A DNA stretch of 16,159 bases from an uncultured Candidatus Saccharibacteria bacterium (GCA_947427985.1 CANEKB010000016.1:1-16159); one strand, 5' to 3'. Shown: positions 5,825 through 13,332, counted from the stretch's first letter. Translations and numbers: made by a program. The notes: generated by a model from the sequence alone, not told the origin.

Positions 5825-8338
5825 ATGGATAGATATGACCCACTGAAAATCGAACAAAAATGGCAAAAAATCTGGGCTGAGACTAAGGCTTTTGCGGCTG
5901 GCCCGCTTGATGAAGCTAAGCCAAAGAAATATCTTGCCGAGATGTTCCCGTACCCCTCTGGGGCTGGTCTTCATGTTGGTCACGTTCGTAACTTTACTAT
6001 CGTCGACGTCCTTGCTCGATTCTACACTCAGCAAGAAATGAACGTCTTGCGCCCCTTTGGCTACGATACTTTTGGCCTTCCGGCCGAGAATTATGCGATT
6101 AAGACTGGTATTTCGCCACAATCGGCCACTGCGACGAACATTGCTAACTTCCGTAAACAGGCCCAGAAACTTGGCTATGCTATCGACTGGGACCGCGAAA
6201 TTAACACTTCTGATCCAGAGTATTACAAGTGGACCCAGTGGTGCTTCCTTCAGCTTTATAAAGCTGGCCTCGCCTATCAAAAGGAGTCATATCAATGGTG
6301 GTGCCCAGTTGACAAAACAGTGCTTGCGAACGAACAGGTCGAAAATGGTCATTGTTGGCGCTGTGGCCACGAAGTTGAAAAGAAAAAGATGAAACAGTGG
6401 TTCTTTAAGATCACCGACTACGCAGATGAATTACTTGAAGATATTGATCAGCTTGATTGGCCCGAGAAGATTAAGACTATGCAGAAGAATTGGATCGGCC
6501 GCTCCGAAGGTGCCGAAATTAGGTTTGAGGTAAAGGGGGGAATAACTGAGAATCGGCATGCTGCTGACGAAGGGGTGCGGAGCTCACGAGCGAGCATGCA
6601 GTGCGCGAGACCCGTGACGACGGGCTCGAGCGACACGCCCTTCGTCGACAGAGATGCCGATTCTCGTGGAATTACCGTCTTTACCACAAGGCCCGACACT
6701 ATCTTCGGCGCGACCTTCCTGGTTCTTGCCCCCGAACATCCGCTGGTAAAGTCTTTAGTGAACGATAACACCCGCGAAAAGGTCGAAGAATATTGTAAGA
6801 ACGCGATTAAGAAATCCGAAATCGAACGCCAGGAAAACAAGGAAAAAACCGGCGTTTTCACCGGAAGTTATGCAATAAACCCGGCCACTGGCAAGGAAAT
6901 TCCAATCTGGGTGGCGGATTACGTCCTCATGGGCTACGGCACCGGCGCGATTATGGCGGTACCGTTCGGCGATGAGCGCGATTTTGAGTTCGCTGAGAAG
7001 TTTGATTTACCAGTGATTCAGATCATTGAAGCGCCCGGCGACAGCCCTGAGCACAGCCGCTTCTATCAAGGCGAAGGCGTGATGGTAAACTCTGCCCAGT
7101 TTAACGGTGTTCGTAGCGAAGACGCACGTGAGCAGATCGTAGCCTGGCTTGAGCAGATTGGTGTCGGTCAACGCAAGGTAACTTACAAGATGCGTGATTG
7201 GTTGATTTCGCGCCAGCGTTATTGGGGCTGCCCGATCCCAGTCGCTTACGATAAGGACGGTAACGTCCACCCGATTCCAGAAGACCAGCTCCCTGTCATA
7301 CACCCAGAGGTCAAAGATTATCAGCCAGATGATTCGGGACGTTCTCCGCTTGCGAAAGCTGAGGATTGGCTTAAGGTCACTCTGAAAGATGAAAATGGCG
7401 CAGAAATTGAATGTACGCGCGAAACCGACACGCTCGATGGCTATGCCTGCTCGAGCTGGTACCTCTGGCGTTATGTCAGCCCGCACGACAAAAAAGCCGC
7501 ATGGGACCAGGAAGCTATTAAATATTGGGCTCCGACCGATGTTTACGTCGGTGGCGATCACGCCGTGGCGCACCTCTTGTATGTGAGATTCTGGTGTAAG
7601 TTTTTCGCCGATCAGGGCTATCTGCCGTTCCGCGAACCAGTTAAGAAGTTACTCTATAACGGTTACATTAATGCTCCGGACGGTAAGAAGATGTCCAAGT
7701 CGAAAGGGAATGTCATTGACCCGCTTGAGGTCATTGATAGTGGCTATGGCGCCGATACGCTTCGCACTTATGAAATGTTCATCGGTCCCTATGACCAAGA
7801 CGCGGCCTGGAACACTGAAGCAATTGGCGGGGTTTATCGTTTCTTAAATCGCTGCTGGACGCTCGGCTTTGGCGAGTTTAAGGATTCAGGCAACGAAGTC
7901 ATCCGTAACAAAATGATTAAGAAAGTTACTGAAGATATTCATCGTAACAGCTTCAATACTGCGGTGGCCGCCTTGATGGAATATGTCAACGAGCTCTACA
8001 AAGCTGGTGCCACGAAAGAAGATGTTATTGCGCTTGCCAAGATGCTTAAGCCATTTGCGCCACATCTCGCTAGTGAAATCCTCGAACACCTCGAAAGCGA
8101 CGATATCTGGCCACGCTGGGACGAAAAATACCTCACCGAAGATGAGGTCGAGGTGGTTGTCCAGGTGAACGGCAAGCTCCGTGCAAAGCTGATGATCTCG
8201 ACTGACTTCCTCGGCGACGAGGAAAAGCTGAAAGAGCTTGCGCTCGCCGACGCTAATGTCCAAAAATTCATCGCTGGTAAAGAAATCCGTAAAGTCATCG
8301 TTCCACGCGGCGCTAAGCTGATTAATATTGTGGTTTAG
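5825..8338 (+). CDS. leuS: Leucine-tRNA ligase (leucyl-tRNA synthetase)
   Basis: Class Ia synthetase that charges tRNA-Leu using ATP, in the cytosol. Visible in order: PYPSG with the HIGH-type motif HVGH (50-53), a zinc-ribbon-like WCP...CWRCG segment, the CP1 editing domain with TTRPDTIFG and FGDERDFEFAEKF (conserved editing Asp present), GYACSSWYLWRY, KMSKS (622-626) with KSKGNVIDP, the anticodon-binding helical domain and an intact C-terminal domain ending RGAKLINIVV. About 837 aa, normal for bacterial LeuRS plus one insertion: residues about 239-283 of CP1 are foreign-looking and correspond to a DNA palindrome (6548-6665). The start at 5825 (MDRYDP) matches the usual LeuRS N-terminus and sits at the predicted transcription start; the ATG at 5756 would add 23 atypical residues and has no ribosome site. 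It ends at a bidirectional terminator. Confidence 0.97.
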   Translation: MDRYDPLKIEQKWQKIWAETKAFAAGPLDEAKPKKYLAEMFPYPSGAGLHVGHVRNFTIVDVLARFYTQQEMNVLRPFGYDTFGLPAENYAIKTGISPQSATATNIANFRKQAQKLGYAIDWDREINTSDPEYYKWTQWCFLQLYKAGLAYQKESYQWWCPVDKTVLANEQVENGHCWRCGHEVEKKKMKQWFFKITDYADELLEDIDQLDWPEKIKTMQKNWIGRSEGAEIRFEVKGGITENRHAADEGVRSSRASMQCARPVTTGSSDTPFVDRDADSRGITVFTTRPDTIFGATFLVLAPEHPLVKSLVNDNTREKVEEYCKNAIKKSEIERQENKEKTGVFTGSYAINPATGKEIPIWVADYVLMGYGTGAIMAVPFGDERDFEFAEKFDLPVIQIIEAPGDSPEHSRFYQGEGVMVNSAQFNGVRSEDAREQIVAWLEQIGVGQRKVTYKMRDWLISRQRYWGCPIPVAYDKDGNVHPIPEDQLPVIHPEVKDYQPDDSGRSPLAKAEDWLKVTLKDENGAEIECTRETDTLDGYACSSWYLWRYVSPHDKKAAWDQEAIKYWAPTDVYVGGDHAVAHLLYVRFWCKFFADQGYLPFREPVKKLLYNGYINAPDGKKMSKSKGNVIDPLEVIDSGYGADTLRTYEMFIGPYDQDAAWNTEAIGGVYRFLNRCWTLGFGEFKDSGNEVIRNKMIKKVTEDIHRNSFNTAVAALMEYVNELYKAGATKEDVIALAKMLKPFAPHLASEILEHLESDDIWPRWDEKYLTEDEVEVVVQVNGKLRAKLMISTDFLGDEEKLKELALADANVQKFIAGKEIRKVIVPRGAKLINIVV
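6548..6665. repeat. Palindromic element inserted in frame in leuS
   Basis: Outer arms GAGAATCGGCAT (6548-6559) and ATGCCGATTCTC (6654-6665) are perfect 12-bp complements. Inner arms GACGAAGGG-GTG (6566-6577) and CAC-GCCCTTCGTC (6634-6646) pair with one bulge, followed by CGAGC/GCTCG (6587-6591 and 6624-6628) and a CCCGT-GACG-ACGGG hairpin. The element is GC-rich compared with the surrounding gene, preserves the frame, and adds roughly 44 residues between FEVKG and ITVFTTRPDT. It resembles in concept the Rickettsia palindromic elements that insert in coding genes. No second copy was seen in this window. Confidence 0.85.
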
Positions 8339-8356
8339 ACAAGTTCCAAAGCTAGC

Positions 8357-8391
8357 AAAAAGGGCCTCCCACAGTACTTGGAGACCCTTTT
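8357..8391. terminator. Bidirectional terminator between leuS and the secreted-protein gene
   Basis: AAAAAGGG-CTCC... pairs with ...GGAG-CCCTTTT. The plus strand ends in TTTT and the minus strand in TTTTT, so it serves leuS and the convergent gene at 8458-9225. Confidence 0.8.
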
Positions 8392-8446
8392 CCGATGTAA
8401 AGAACAAATACTAGTCTAAAAACGCTTTGGGCAATTATGTCCGGTC

Positions 8447-8456
8447 GGGGGGGGGG
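8447..8456 (-). repeat. C10 tract just past the stop of the secreted-protein gene
   Basis: Ten G on the plus strand, ten C in the transcript, beginning one base after the TAA at 8458-8460. Length changes would not alter the encoded protein. Confidence 0.9.
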
Positions 8457-8457
8457 A

Positions 8458-9225
8458 TTAGTTGCCGGTTGCCGAAGTCGGCAGCTCAGGGCTGGTAAAT
8501 TCCACGACCGGAGCCAAGGCTATCGGTATCAGGAACTGACGAGTCGTGATGCTGTTGACGGCAGACGGCCAGATGTACTTCGCGGATTCAAACAGCGCCT
8601 CGTACATCTCGTCGACCTCTTCCGCGCTGAACTCCTCCATAATGAAATAGGGCGAGCTGAAAACCGGATCGACCGTCAGCGGTTCAAGTGCGTCAAAGAA
8701 TTCCTGGTAGTTCGGCTGCTTGCGGTAGTAGCGCGCGTGCGCCGCCAACTCGGCCGGCTCAATGGTGTAAATCTCGTCTTCCTTCCAGGGGAACATCTTG
8801 GTCAAAATCCCCCGCAGCGAGTAGGCGTTGTTGGAATCATTGAGCTTGCCGTTCGGCGCCCGCTCCAATTCCGACTCCAACAGCTCCAGCCTCAGGTCGA
8901 AATTGCGGACTTGGCCGATTTCTTGCAACAGCCAGCCGATCTGGGTGGCTTTGTTGGGATGAAAGGCTAGAAAGTATCGATCGGAAGCGGCGCTGTAAAC
9001 GAGCTCTGGCGTGGCATCCAAATAGTTGGAAATAGCCACCAGCCAGTCCGTGTCGTCCCAGTTTTCGCTGGAGTTCTCGGCCGCAGTTTCGACCGGCGCG
9101 ACGTCTTTTGCCGAGATGGTCTCAGCTGCCGAAGCAGCGCCACAGAGCGGCACCATCAGCACGAACGCCAACAGCAGAGCAATCAAACGAAACCGCCAAG
9201 AGGAACCATGTGCATTTTTCATCAT
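8458..9225 (-). CDS. Secreted protein of unknown function, 255 aa
   Basis: A classic Sec signal peptide: a basic start (KNAHGSSWRFR), a hydrophobic core about residues 13-29, and a cleavage site GAASA|AETIS after residue 33. The mature part is acidic, about 220 residues, helix-rich, with segments such as WDDTDWLVAISNYLD and FSAEEVDEMYEALFESAKY; no membrane anchor or LPXTG (the end, LPTSATGN, is not a sorting signal). AAAGGTG lies just upstream of two consecutive ATGs (9225 and 9222); the second has slightly better spacing. A longer frame to 9306 would bury the signal peptide. A consensus promoter at 9320-9348 gives a leader of about 88 bases. Convergent with leuS. Family not recognised. Confidence 0.85.
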   Translation of the reverse strand: MMKNAHGSSWRFRLIALLLAFVLMVPLCGAASAAETISAKDVAPVETAAENSSENWDDTDWLVAISNYLDATPELVYSAASDRYFLAFHPNKATQIGWLLQEIGQVRNFDLRLELLESELERAPNGKLNDSNNAYSLRGILTKMFPWKEDEIYTIEPAELAAHARYYRKQPNYQEFFDALEPLTVDPVFSSPYFIMEEFSAEEVDEMYEALFESAKYIWPSAVNSITTRQFLIPIALAPVVEFTSPELPTSATGN

Positions 9226-9319
9226 AATCACCTTTCTTTTTGCCGTATGGTTGTTTGGTACGTAGACTAGTATTTTAAAAGCTACAAATTGGCGACCAAA
9301 AGTCACCGCCTATACCTAC

Positions 9320-9348
9320 ATTTTACAACTTTATAGATAATATGTCAA
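9320..9348 (-). promoter_or_regulatory. Consensus promoter for the secreted-protein gene
   Basis: Minus strand TTGACA (9348-9343), 17-bp spacer, TAAAAT (9325-9320). It starts about 55 bases past the stop of cassette B on the same strand. Confidence 0.85.
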
Positions 9349-9402
9349 CCAGAGCAAAACAATTTTTTGGTAAGGTTATTGTTCTTCTTTATCCTCCCTT
9401 GA

Positions 9403-9609
9403 TTACTCTATGGCTAGACAACGGAGGGAGAGACCGTGAACTGGTCCTGTATGATTAGACGGAACAACTTTGTTTGTCATATTAATTTCTAGAAAATATA
9501 TGCTAGCGTTCTCCTCGAGGGTGCGGGCAGTCCACAAGAAGCTTTCGCCGACCCGACGATAGACTCCAAAAGGATCAACGTGCCCGCTGCGGACGAAACC
9601 CGCTCCCAA
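9403..9609 (-). pseudogene. Headless C-terminal cassette B (Fib_succ_major-like)
   Basis: Sixty-eight codons ending GLSLRCLAIE-TAA, beginning GAGFVRSGHVDP and containing FLWTARTLEENASIYF. A stop codon lies directly upstream, and the only possible start is a TTG without a ribosome site, so it is not an intact gene. Ends are nearly identical to cassettes A and C at DNA level; the core differs. The post-stop tail GGGAGGATAAAGAAG is shared in similar form. The promoter of the secreted-protein gene begins just downstream. Confidence 0.7.
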
Positions 9610-9645
9610 TTTTTAAAAAATGAGAGCATAGTTTGATTGACGTAA

Positions 9646-9882
9646 CAGATACGACAAGCTAAGTTTGCGCTTTTCTTCGTCCGCAGCGGGACTATTGCCC
9701 TACACTCTGATTCAACTATGCGAACAGCCTGGTCTGGACAGGATGCAGTGCTCTGGTTCATAAAAGCCTATAACACAGATAATGCATTTCGCGGTTATAT
9801 TACTAACGATCGCATTGTTAGCACTGATAATACTATGGTCAGATTCCGAGGCATGTCCCTCCGTTGTCTAGCCATAGAGTAA
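9646..9882 (+). pseudogene. Headless C-terminal cassette C (Fib_succ_major-like)
   Basis: Open from after a TAA at 9643 to TAA at 9880-9882. From 9676 it encodes FVRSGTIALHSDS, then AWSGQDAVLWF, AYNTDNAFRG, and ends RFRGMSLRCLAIE: 68 residues with the same ends as cassettes A and B. There is no start codon, so a start-based gene finder would miss it. The tail AGGGAGGATGAAGAAGG follows the stop, then GTTTGGCGAA, which also occurs downstream of cassette A (there separated by about 45 extra bases). Relic or silent donor; no complete gene of the family is in the window. Confidence 0.7.
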
Positions 9883-10005
9883 TCAATAGGGAGGATGAAG
9901 AAGGTTTGGCGAACAGTATGCTAGCGCTATACAGAAGAACGTATTGCCAGCAAAGTTACAACAGACAACAAAAAGAAATAAGGAAAAGATAAATGATATT
10001 GTATG

Positions 10006-10129
10006 GATCAGCTTAAATTCTAGATTTTCAGAAACCTTGTGGCTCCGACCACTCGGGCTGGCGCGGGTCCGAATCTTTAGATGAGGAGAGCGCCACCCAG
10101 GTTGAAGAAAGTCTAGAATTAAGCTGGTC
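10006..10129. ncRNA. Unassigned structured element with long inverted arms
   Basis: Left arm GATCAGCTTAAATTCTAGA (10006-10024) pairs with TCTAGAATTAAGCTGGTC (10112-10129) with one bulge and one G-T pair. Inside are a hairpin GTGG-CTCCGA-CCAC (10039-10052) and a second stem GGG-C-TGGCGC (10055-10064) pairing with GCGCCA-CCC (10090-10098). The whole is a compact three-way junction. There is no open frame, promoter or terminator of its own. It could be a structured RNA on either strand or a small palindromic mobile element; it matches no tRNA, SRP, RNase P, tmRNA or hammerhead core that I know. The stretch 9898-10005 before it shows nothing recognisable. Confidence 0.45.
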
Positions 10130-10173
10130 TAGGTATATTTTATTAGCTGTGCCTTATTTCTTATGACTATATA

Positions 10174-10202
10174 TTGACAAAATTGCTAATCTATGCTACA
10201 AT
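10174..10202 (+). promoter_or_regulatory. Consensus promoter for the 10321-10995 gene
   Basis: TTGACA, 17-bp spacer ending in TGC, TACAAT: the same boxes as the leftward promoter at 4276-4304. Predicts a leader of about 110 bases that holds no gene. Confidence 0.88.
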
Positions 10203-10320
10203 GGTAGCAATGAGTCCTGTTTTCGCGTAGTAATGCGCTAAATATAGATTAGCACCTTGCGAGTATAGATCTTGTCAATAACCCGAAAATCCATAATTAT
10301 CAAAAGAGGAGATGTTATTC

Positions 10321-10995
10321 ATGAATATTCCTAACTTTGTTTTCACCCAATTTGCCATCCAAAACGCTCTGCGCAGTAGCAGGCGTGGCTCGACCCCTCC
10401 CGACGATTATCCTGACATGGACGGCGCTACCTCTCTGGTAGACGACCTGAGAAGGAACAGGGTTTTCTATTGGATCTGGGCGGCCTGCGATATGTTACTG
10501 ATTTTATTCTACGGTCTGATGTGTAACGAGGAGTTTCGACAGGCGCAACTGTCTCGTCTTTGGCTGGTTGCCCTGACTGCGGCCTGCCTCTGTAGTATCG
10601 TGCTGGGCGAGCGCGCTATTGTCGGCTCTTTGCGCTATCTTTGTCGAGAACTTCCGGAGCACCTTCGCGACCTAAATGCTGATGAGCGTACTGGGCGTTA
10701 TCGTCGGAGCTGTCTCTGTGGCATTCTGTCTGCTCTGGCTCACCCCGCTACGATCGCCTTTGCAATCTGGCTGGCCGTTCGGCTCAAGCACCCCCGTGAT
10801 CTCTTTCCGCCCATCGTGCCACTTATGTTTACGCTAGCCCTGCTTTTACTGGCAATAATGCGTCTTTTTCTCCTGGCGCGCACGGCTTTTTACATCCGCC
10901 GCACGACCAAATGGTGGGAAGAGGAGCTTGAGGACGACCCGCACCTCACCTTTGAGGAATATGCTCGCACCCCGATCGGTTACGAGGACGATTAA
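10321..10995 (+). CDS. Four-helix membrane protein of unknown function, 224 aa
   Basis: Four hydrophobic segments at about residues 48-68, 79-97, 131-153 and 163-186 predict a polytopic inner-membrane protein. There is a polar N-terminus of about 45 residues, a charged loop between helices 2 and 3 (ELPEHLRDLNADERTGRYRR), and an acidic tail after a basic RRTTKWW stretch. No family was recognised, and no catalytic or transporter motif is evident. The ATG at 10321 is chosen because AGAGGAG is 9 bases before it; the in-frame ATG at 10312 touches that site. It is a single-gene transcript with its own consensus promoter and strong terminator, between the cassette region and the surface-protein gene. 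Confidence 0.85.
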   Translation: MNIPNFVFTQFAIQNALRSSRRGSTPPDDYPDMDGATSLVDDLRRNRVFYWIWAACDMLLILFYGLMCNEEFRQAQLSRLWLVALTAACLCSIVLGERAIVGSLRYLCRELPEHLRDLNADERTGRYRRSCLCGILSALAHPATIAFAIWLAVRLKHPRDLFPPIVPLMFTLALLLLAIMRLFLLARTAFYIRRTTKWWEEELEDDPHLTFEEYARTPIGYEDD

Positions 10996-11057
10996 ACAGA
11001 GATAGATCCTGTATAGTTGTTGATCCTATCTTGCAAGATCTAAGACTCACTACCCTA

Positions 11058-11086
11058 AGCGCCCTTCTTTGGAGGGCGCTGTTTTT
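11058..11086 (+). terminator. Intrinsic terminator of the membrane-protein gene
   Basis: AGCGCCC/GGGCGCT stem (7 bp), nine-base loop TTCTTTGGA, then GTTTTT. Confidence 0.9.
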
Positions 11087-11323
11087 ATAGCCACGAACTT
11101 CAAGAAAGCAAGAAAATCCTGAATTATGCAAGCATTATACCGTCATAAAACTCTATCATTGCTATCATTATAACACTATAATAAGACATAAAATTAGTAT
11201 TAAATGTCCAAAATAAGGCTAAATTTTAGTTGAACTTAACCGTTTTTACCTCAGTTATCATAAAACACTACCCCTATAAAACGTTTATTCTTGACCATAA
11301 TATACAAAATACCATAAAAAGTA
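11087..11323. other. AT-rich gap without a gene
   Basis: About 240 strongly AT-rich bases upstream of the surface-protein promoter. I see no convincing frame or repeat. TTGACC at about 11291 with ATAAAA 17 bases later could be a weak second promoter. Confidence 0.5.
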
Positions 11324-11352
11324 TTGACAAAATAGAATATGTGTGCTAAAAT
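11324..11352 (+). promoter_or_regulatory. Consensus promoter for the surface-protein gene
   Basis: TTGACA, 17-bp spacer ending in TGC, TAAAAT, with AT-rich DNA upstream that could act as an UP element. The start site is predicted near 11359. Confidence 0.88.
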
Positions 11353-11358
11353 GACCTT

Positions 11359-11496
11359 ATGACCTGGAAAAGTACCCACAGGGAGAAACTCCAGCGTCAC
11401 GAGGCGAGATAATTGGCTAGAGAGAAGCCTAGGCCTCGAGCTAGTGAAGCCCCAAAAGCTGATCTGGTGGGAAAAGTTAATAAAAGGAGAATACTA
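11359..11496 (+). promoter_or_regulatory. 5' leader of the surface-protein gene
   Basis: About 138 untranslated bases. A CTGG/CCAG plus GGAG-AAA-CTCC hairpin near 11364-11394 and a GGCTAG...CTAG...GCC fold further on are visible. A TTG at 11413 keeps the frame open but lacks a ribosome site and would place 28 residues before the signal peptide, so this is taken as non-coding. No known riboswitch was recognised. Confidence 0.4.
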
Positions 11497-13260
11497 ATGC
11501 GTAAAGCAATTAAGACTACCCTCACGCTGGCTGCTAGTGCAGCAATGGTGGCGGGCGCGTTCGCGACTCCGTCATTAGTGTCAGCATGGGGTGATAATAC
11601 CGGTGGTCGTCGTAGTTACACCATCGACCAAATTAATCACGGAGCTCTCGGTAACAAGATTACCTTTAACTCCATTAGCGATAGCACTATCGGCGATGAG
11701 AAAAACTTCGTCGGTGCACGCGAATATACAGGTGTCGACTCGGGTAAATATAACGTTTGGAACGGTAATAATATTACAGTTCAGGACGGTAAAGAATACC
11801 TGATTCGTCTCTACGTACATAACAATAACCCATGGGGTACGGATGCCGTCGCCAAGAATACGAAGGTGGCTTTCAATATCCCTACCGATTCCTCTACTCG
11901 CGTTCAGGTAAATGGCTTTATCACTTCTGATAATGCTACGCCAAGCAAGTACTGGGATTATGTCAACTTTAATAGCGACCAGCTCTTCCACCTTGAATAT
12001 GTCTATGGCTCGGCTTTGATCGAGAATAACGGCATTGGTAAGAATGGTGGTCGCCAGCTTAGCGACGAAATCGTCACTAAAGCTGCTTCAAATAACGGTA
12101 CTCTTATCGGATATAGCCAACTTGATGGCAATATCCCTGGCTGTTACCAGTACGCTAGTTACATTACGATTCGAGTAAAGGCGGTTTTCGACAAGCCAAC
12201 TACGAATCCGAATGCTGGTTATACAATAACCCAGAAGGTTCGTGCCTCGAAAGATGGCGAGCCATGGAGTACGAAGATTAACGCTAAGGTTGGTGATAAG
12301 GTTGATTTCCAGTTGACCTACCTCAACACTAGCGCTGCAACCCAAAACAACGTAATGATCCGCGCACAATTGCCAAGCAACTTGCGTTATGTCCCTGGTA
12401 CTACCAAGATCTATAACGCGAAGTATAATGGTTCGATTTTGAGCGACGGTATTACTACGACCGGTGTTAATATCGGTAACTATACAGCGAACTCGAACGC
12501 TTACATCCGCTTTACTGCGGAAGTCGTCGACGATAATCTCGCTGATGGCTCCAACACTCTTGTGATGTGGGGTAAAGGTGGTGTCGGTCAAACGACTTTG
12601 AACGATTACGCTGCAGTAGTGGTTCAAAAATCTGCACCAGATCCAGTGAACCCACAGGGTAAGGAATATAGCGTGAAGGTTAACTATCTCTACGCTGATG
12701 GTAGCAAAGCGGCGGAACCTTACGAAGGTAAGTTCCAGGAAGGTGATAACTTCCGTATTGAATCGCCAATTCTCTATGGCTATACAGCTAGCTCGAACAT
12801 CATTAGTGGTGTTGTAGCTAAGCAAAACCTTGAGTTTAACGTGGTTTATACGAAAGATCAGGCACCGACCGATCCGGAAGCAGAAGATCGCACTGTTACG
12901 ATTAAGTATGTCTATGCTAAAGACGGTAGCCAGGCTGCGCCAGATTACGTGCAGACCGCTAAGCCAGGAACCCAGTTTAACGTGGTTTCTCCAGCTATTA
13001 CCGGCTACGTCGCGGACTACGAGGTTGTAAGCGGCACCCTTGGTAATCAAGATCTTATCTATACCGTAACTTATAGCGCTGAGAAATTTGATGACCCAAT
13101 CATTCGCCCAAGCACTCCAGATCCAACTCCAAGTACACCAGAACCAGGAACCAAGCTTCCTTCGACTGGTCCGGAAGCGATCATGGGTAGCATTATGGGT
13201 ATCGGTTCGATCGCTACAGCCGCAGGCTACTACATTTCTAGCCGCCGCGCGCTAAAATAA
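11497..13260 (+). CDS. LPXTG-anchored surface protein with MucBP-like repeats, 587 aa
   Basis: A cell-surface protein, probably an adhesin. Signal peptide 1-30 (MRKAIK start, cleavage VSA|W). A TM7-type N-terminal domain beginning WGDNTGGRRSYTIDQIN spans to about 240. A DUF11-like Ig repeat (KVGDKVDFQLTYLN ... LRYVPGT) is at about 263-378. Two MucBP-like repeats at about 388-453 (VKVNYLYADGS ... YGYTASS ... FNVVYT) and 464-526 (VTIKYVYAKDGS ... TGYVADY ... YTVTYS) follow. Then a Pro/Thr stalk, LPSTG at 554-558, a hydrophobic helix and the basic tail SSRRALK: a complete sortase signal. The ATG at 11497 has AAAAGGAGA 7 bases before it. Single-gene transcript with a strong promoter and terminator. 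The sortase is not in the window. Binding partner unknown; MucBP repeats in other bacteria are tied to mucus or host-surface binding. Confidence 0.93.
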   Translation: MRKAIKTTLTLAASAAMVAGAFATPSLVSAWGDNTGGRRSYTIDQINHGALGNKITFNSISDSTIGDEKNFVGAREYTGVDSGKYNVWNGNNITVQDGKEYLIRLYVHNNNPWGTDAVAKNTKVAFNIPTDSSTRVQVNGFITSDNATPSKYWDYVNFNSDQLFHLEYVYGSALIENNGIGKNGGRQLSDEIVTKAASNNGTLIGYSQLDGNIPGCYQYASYITIRVKAVFDKPTTNPNAGYTITQKVRASKDGEPWSTKINAKVGDKVDFQLTYLNTSAATQNNVMIRAQLPSNLRYVPGTTKIYNAKYNGSILSDGITTTGVNIGNYTANSNAYIRFTAEVVDDNLADGSNTLVMWGKGGVGQTTLNDYAAVVVQKSAPDPVNPQGKEYSVKVNYLYADGSKAAEPYEGKFQEGDNFRIESPILYGYTASSNIISGVVAKQNLEFNVVYTKDQAPTDPEAEDRTVTIKYVYAKDGSQAAPDYVQTAKPGTQFNVVSPAITGYVADYEVVSGTLGNQDLIYTVTYSAEKFDDPIIRPSTPDPTPSTPEPGTKLPSTGPEAIMGSIMGIGSIATAAGYYISSRRALK

Positions 13261-13276
13261 TAGCAATCTAAGTTTA

Positions 13277-13304
13277 GAAAACACCCCCGTATGGGGGTGT
13301 TTTC
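13277..13304. terminator. Strong terminator after the surface-protein gene
   Basis: Perfect 12-bp stem GAAAACACCCCC/GGGGGTGTTTTC with loop GTAT; T-run within the descending arm. Confidence 0.93.
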
Positions 13305-13332
13305 GTGTAACGCTAGTATATGAAAATAACTC

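Larger units (their letters stand above)
9390..9897. repeat. Inverted repeat pair bounding cassettes B and C
   Basis: About 40 bases at 9391-9430 match the reverse complement of 9857-9897 with few differences; these are the cassette 3' ends plus the post-stop tail. A second pair, the FVRSG-coding 15-mers at 9583-9597 and 9676-9690, lies inside. The result is two cassettes pointing outward from a common centre. Confidence 0.85.

Noticed and set aside
5801..8407. Several 130-190 residue frames antisense to leuS
   Set aside because: They are antisense shadows of leuS with no ribosome sites and unlikely composition.
8458..8490. LPTSATG at the end of the secreted protein as a sortase signal
   Set aside because: Not LPXTG, and no hydrophobic segment or basic tail follows in any frame past the C10 tract.
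9390..9897. Insertion sequence with terminal inverted repeats
   Set aside because: The inverted arms are the coding 3' ends of two cassettes, and no transposase is present between them.
10006..10129. tRNA, hammerhead ribozyme, SRP, RNase P or tmRNA in the structured element
   Set aside because: The conserved core bases of each class are missing on both strands; only the general folding is clear.
11381..11440. Cyclic-di-GMP riboswitch before the surface protein, because of CACAGGGAGAAACTCC
   Set aside because: Only a short resemblance to the conserved CACAGGGCAAACC; the rest of the class consensus is absent.
11413..11496. TTG-started extension of the surface protein
   Set aside because: It would put 28 polar residues before a textbook signal peptide, and the ATG at 11497 has a strong ribosome-binding site.
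12088..13050. 320-residue frame antisense to the surface-protein gene
   Set aside because: Shadow frame caused by the repetitive codon use of the sense gene; no promoter or ribosome site.
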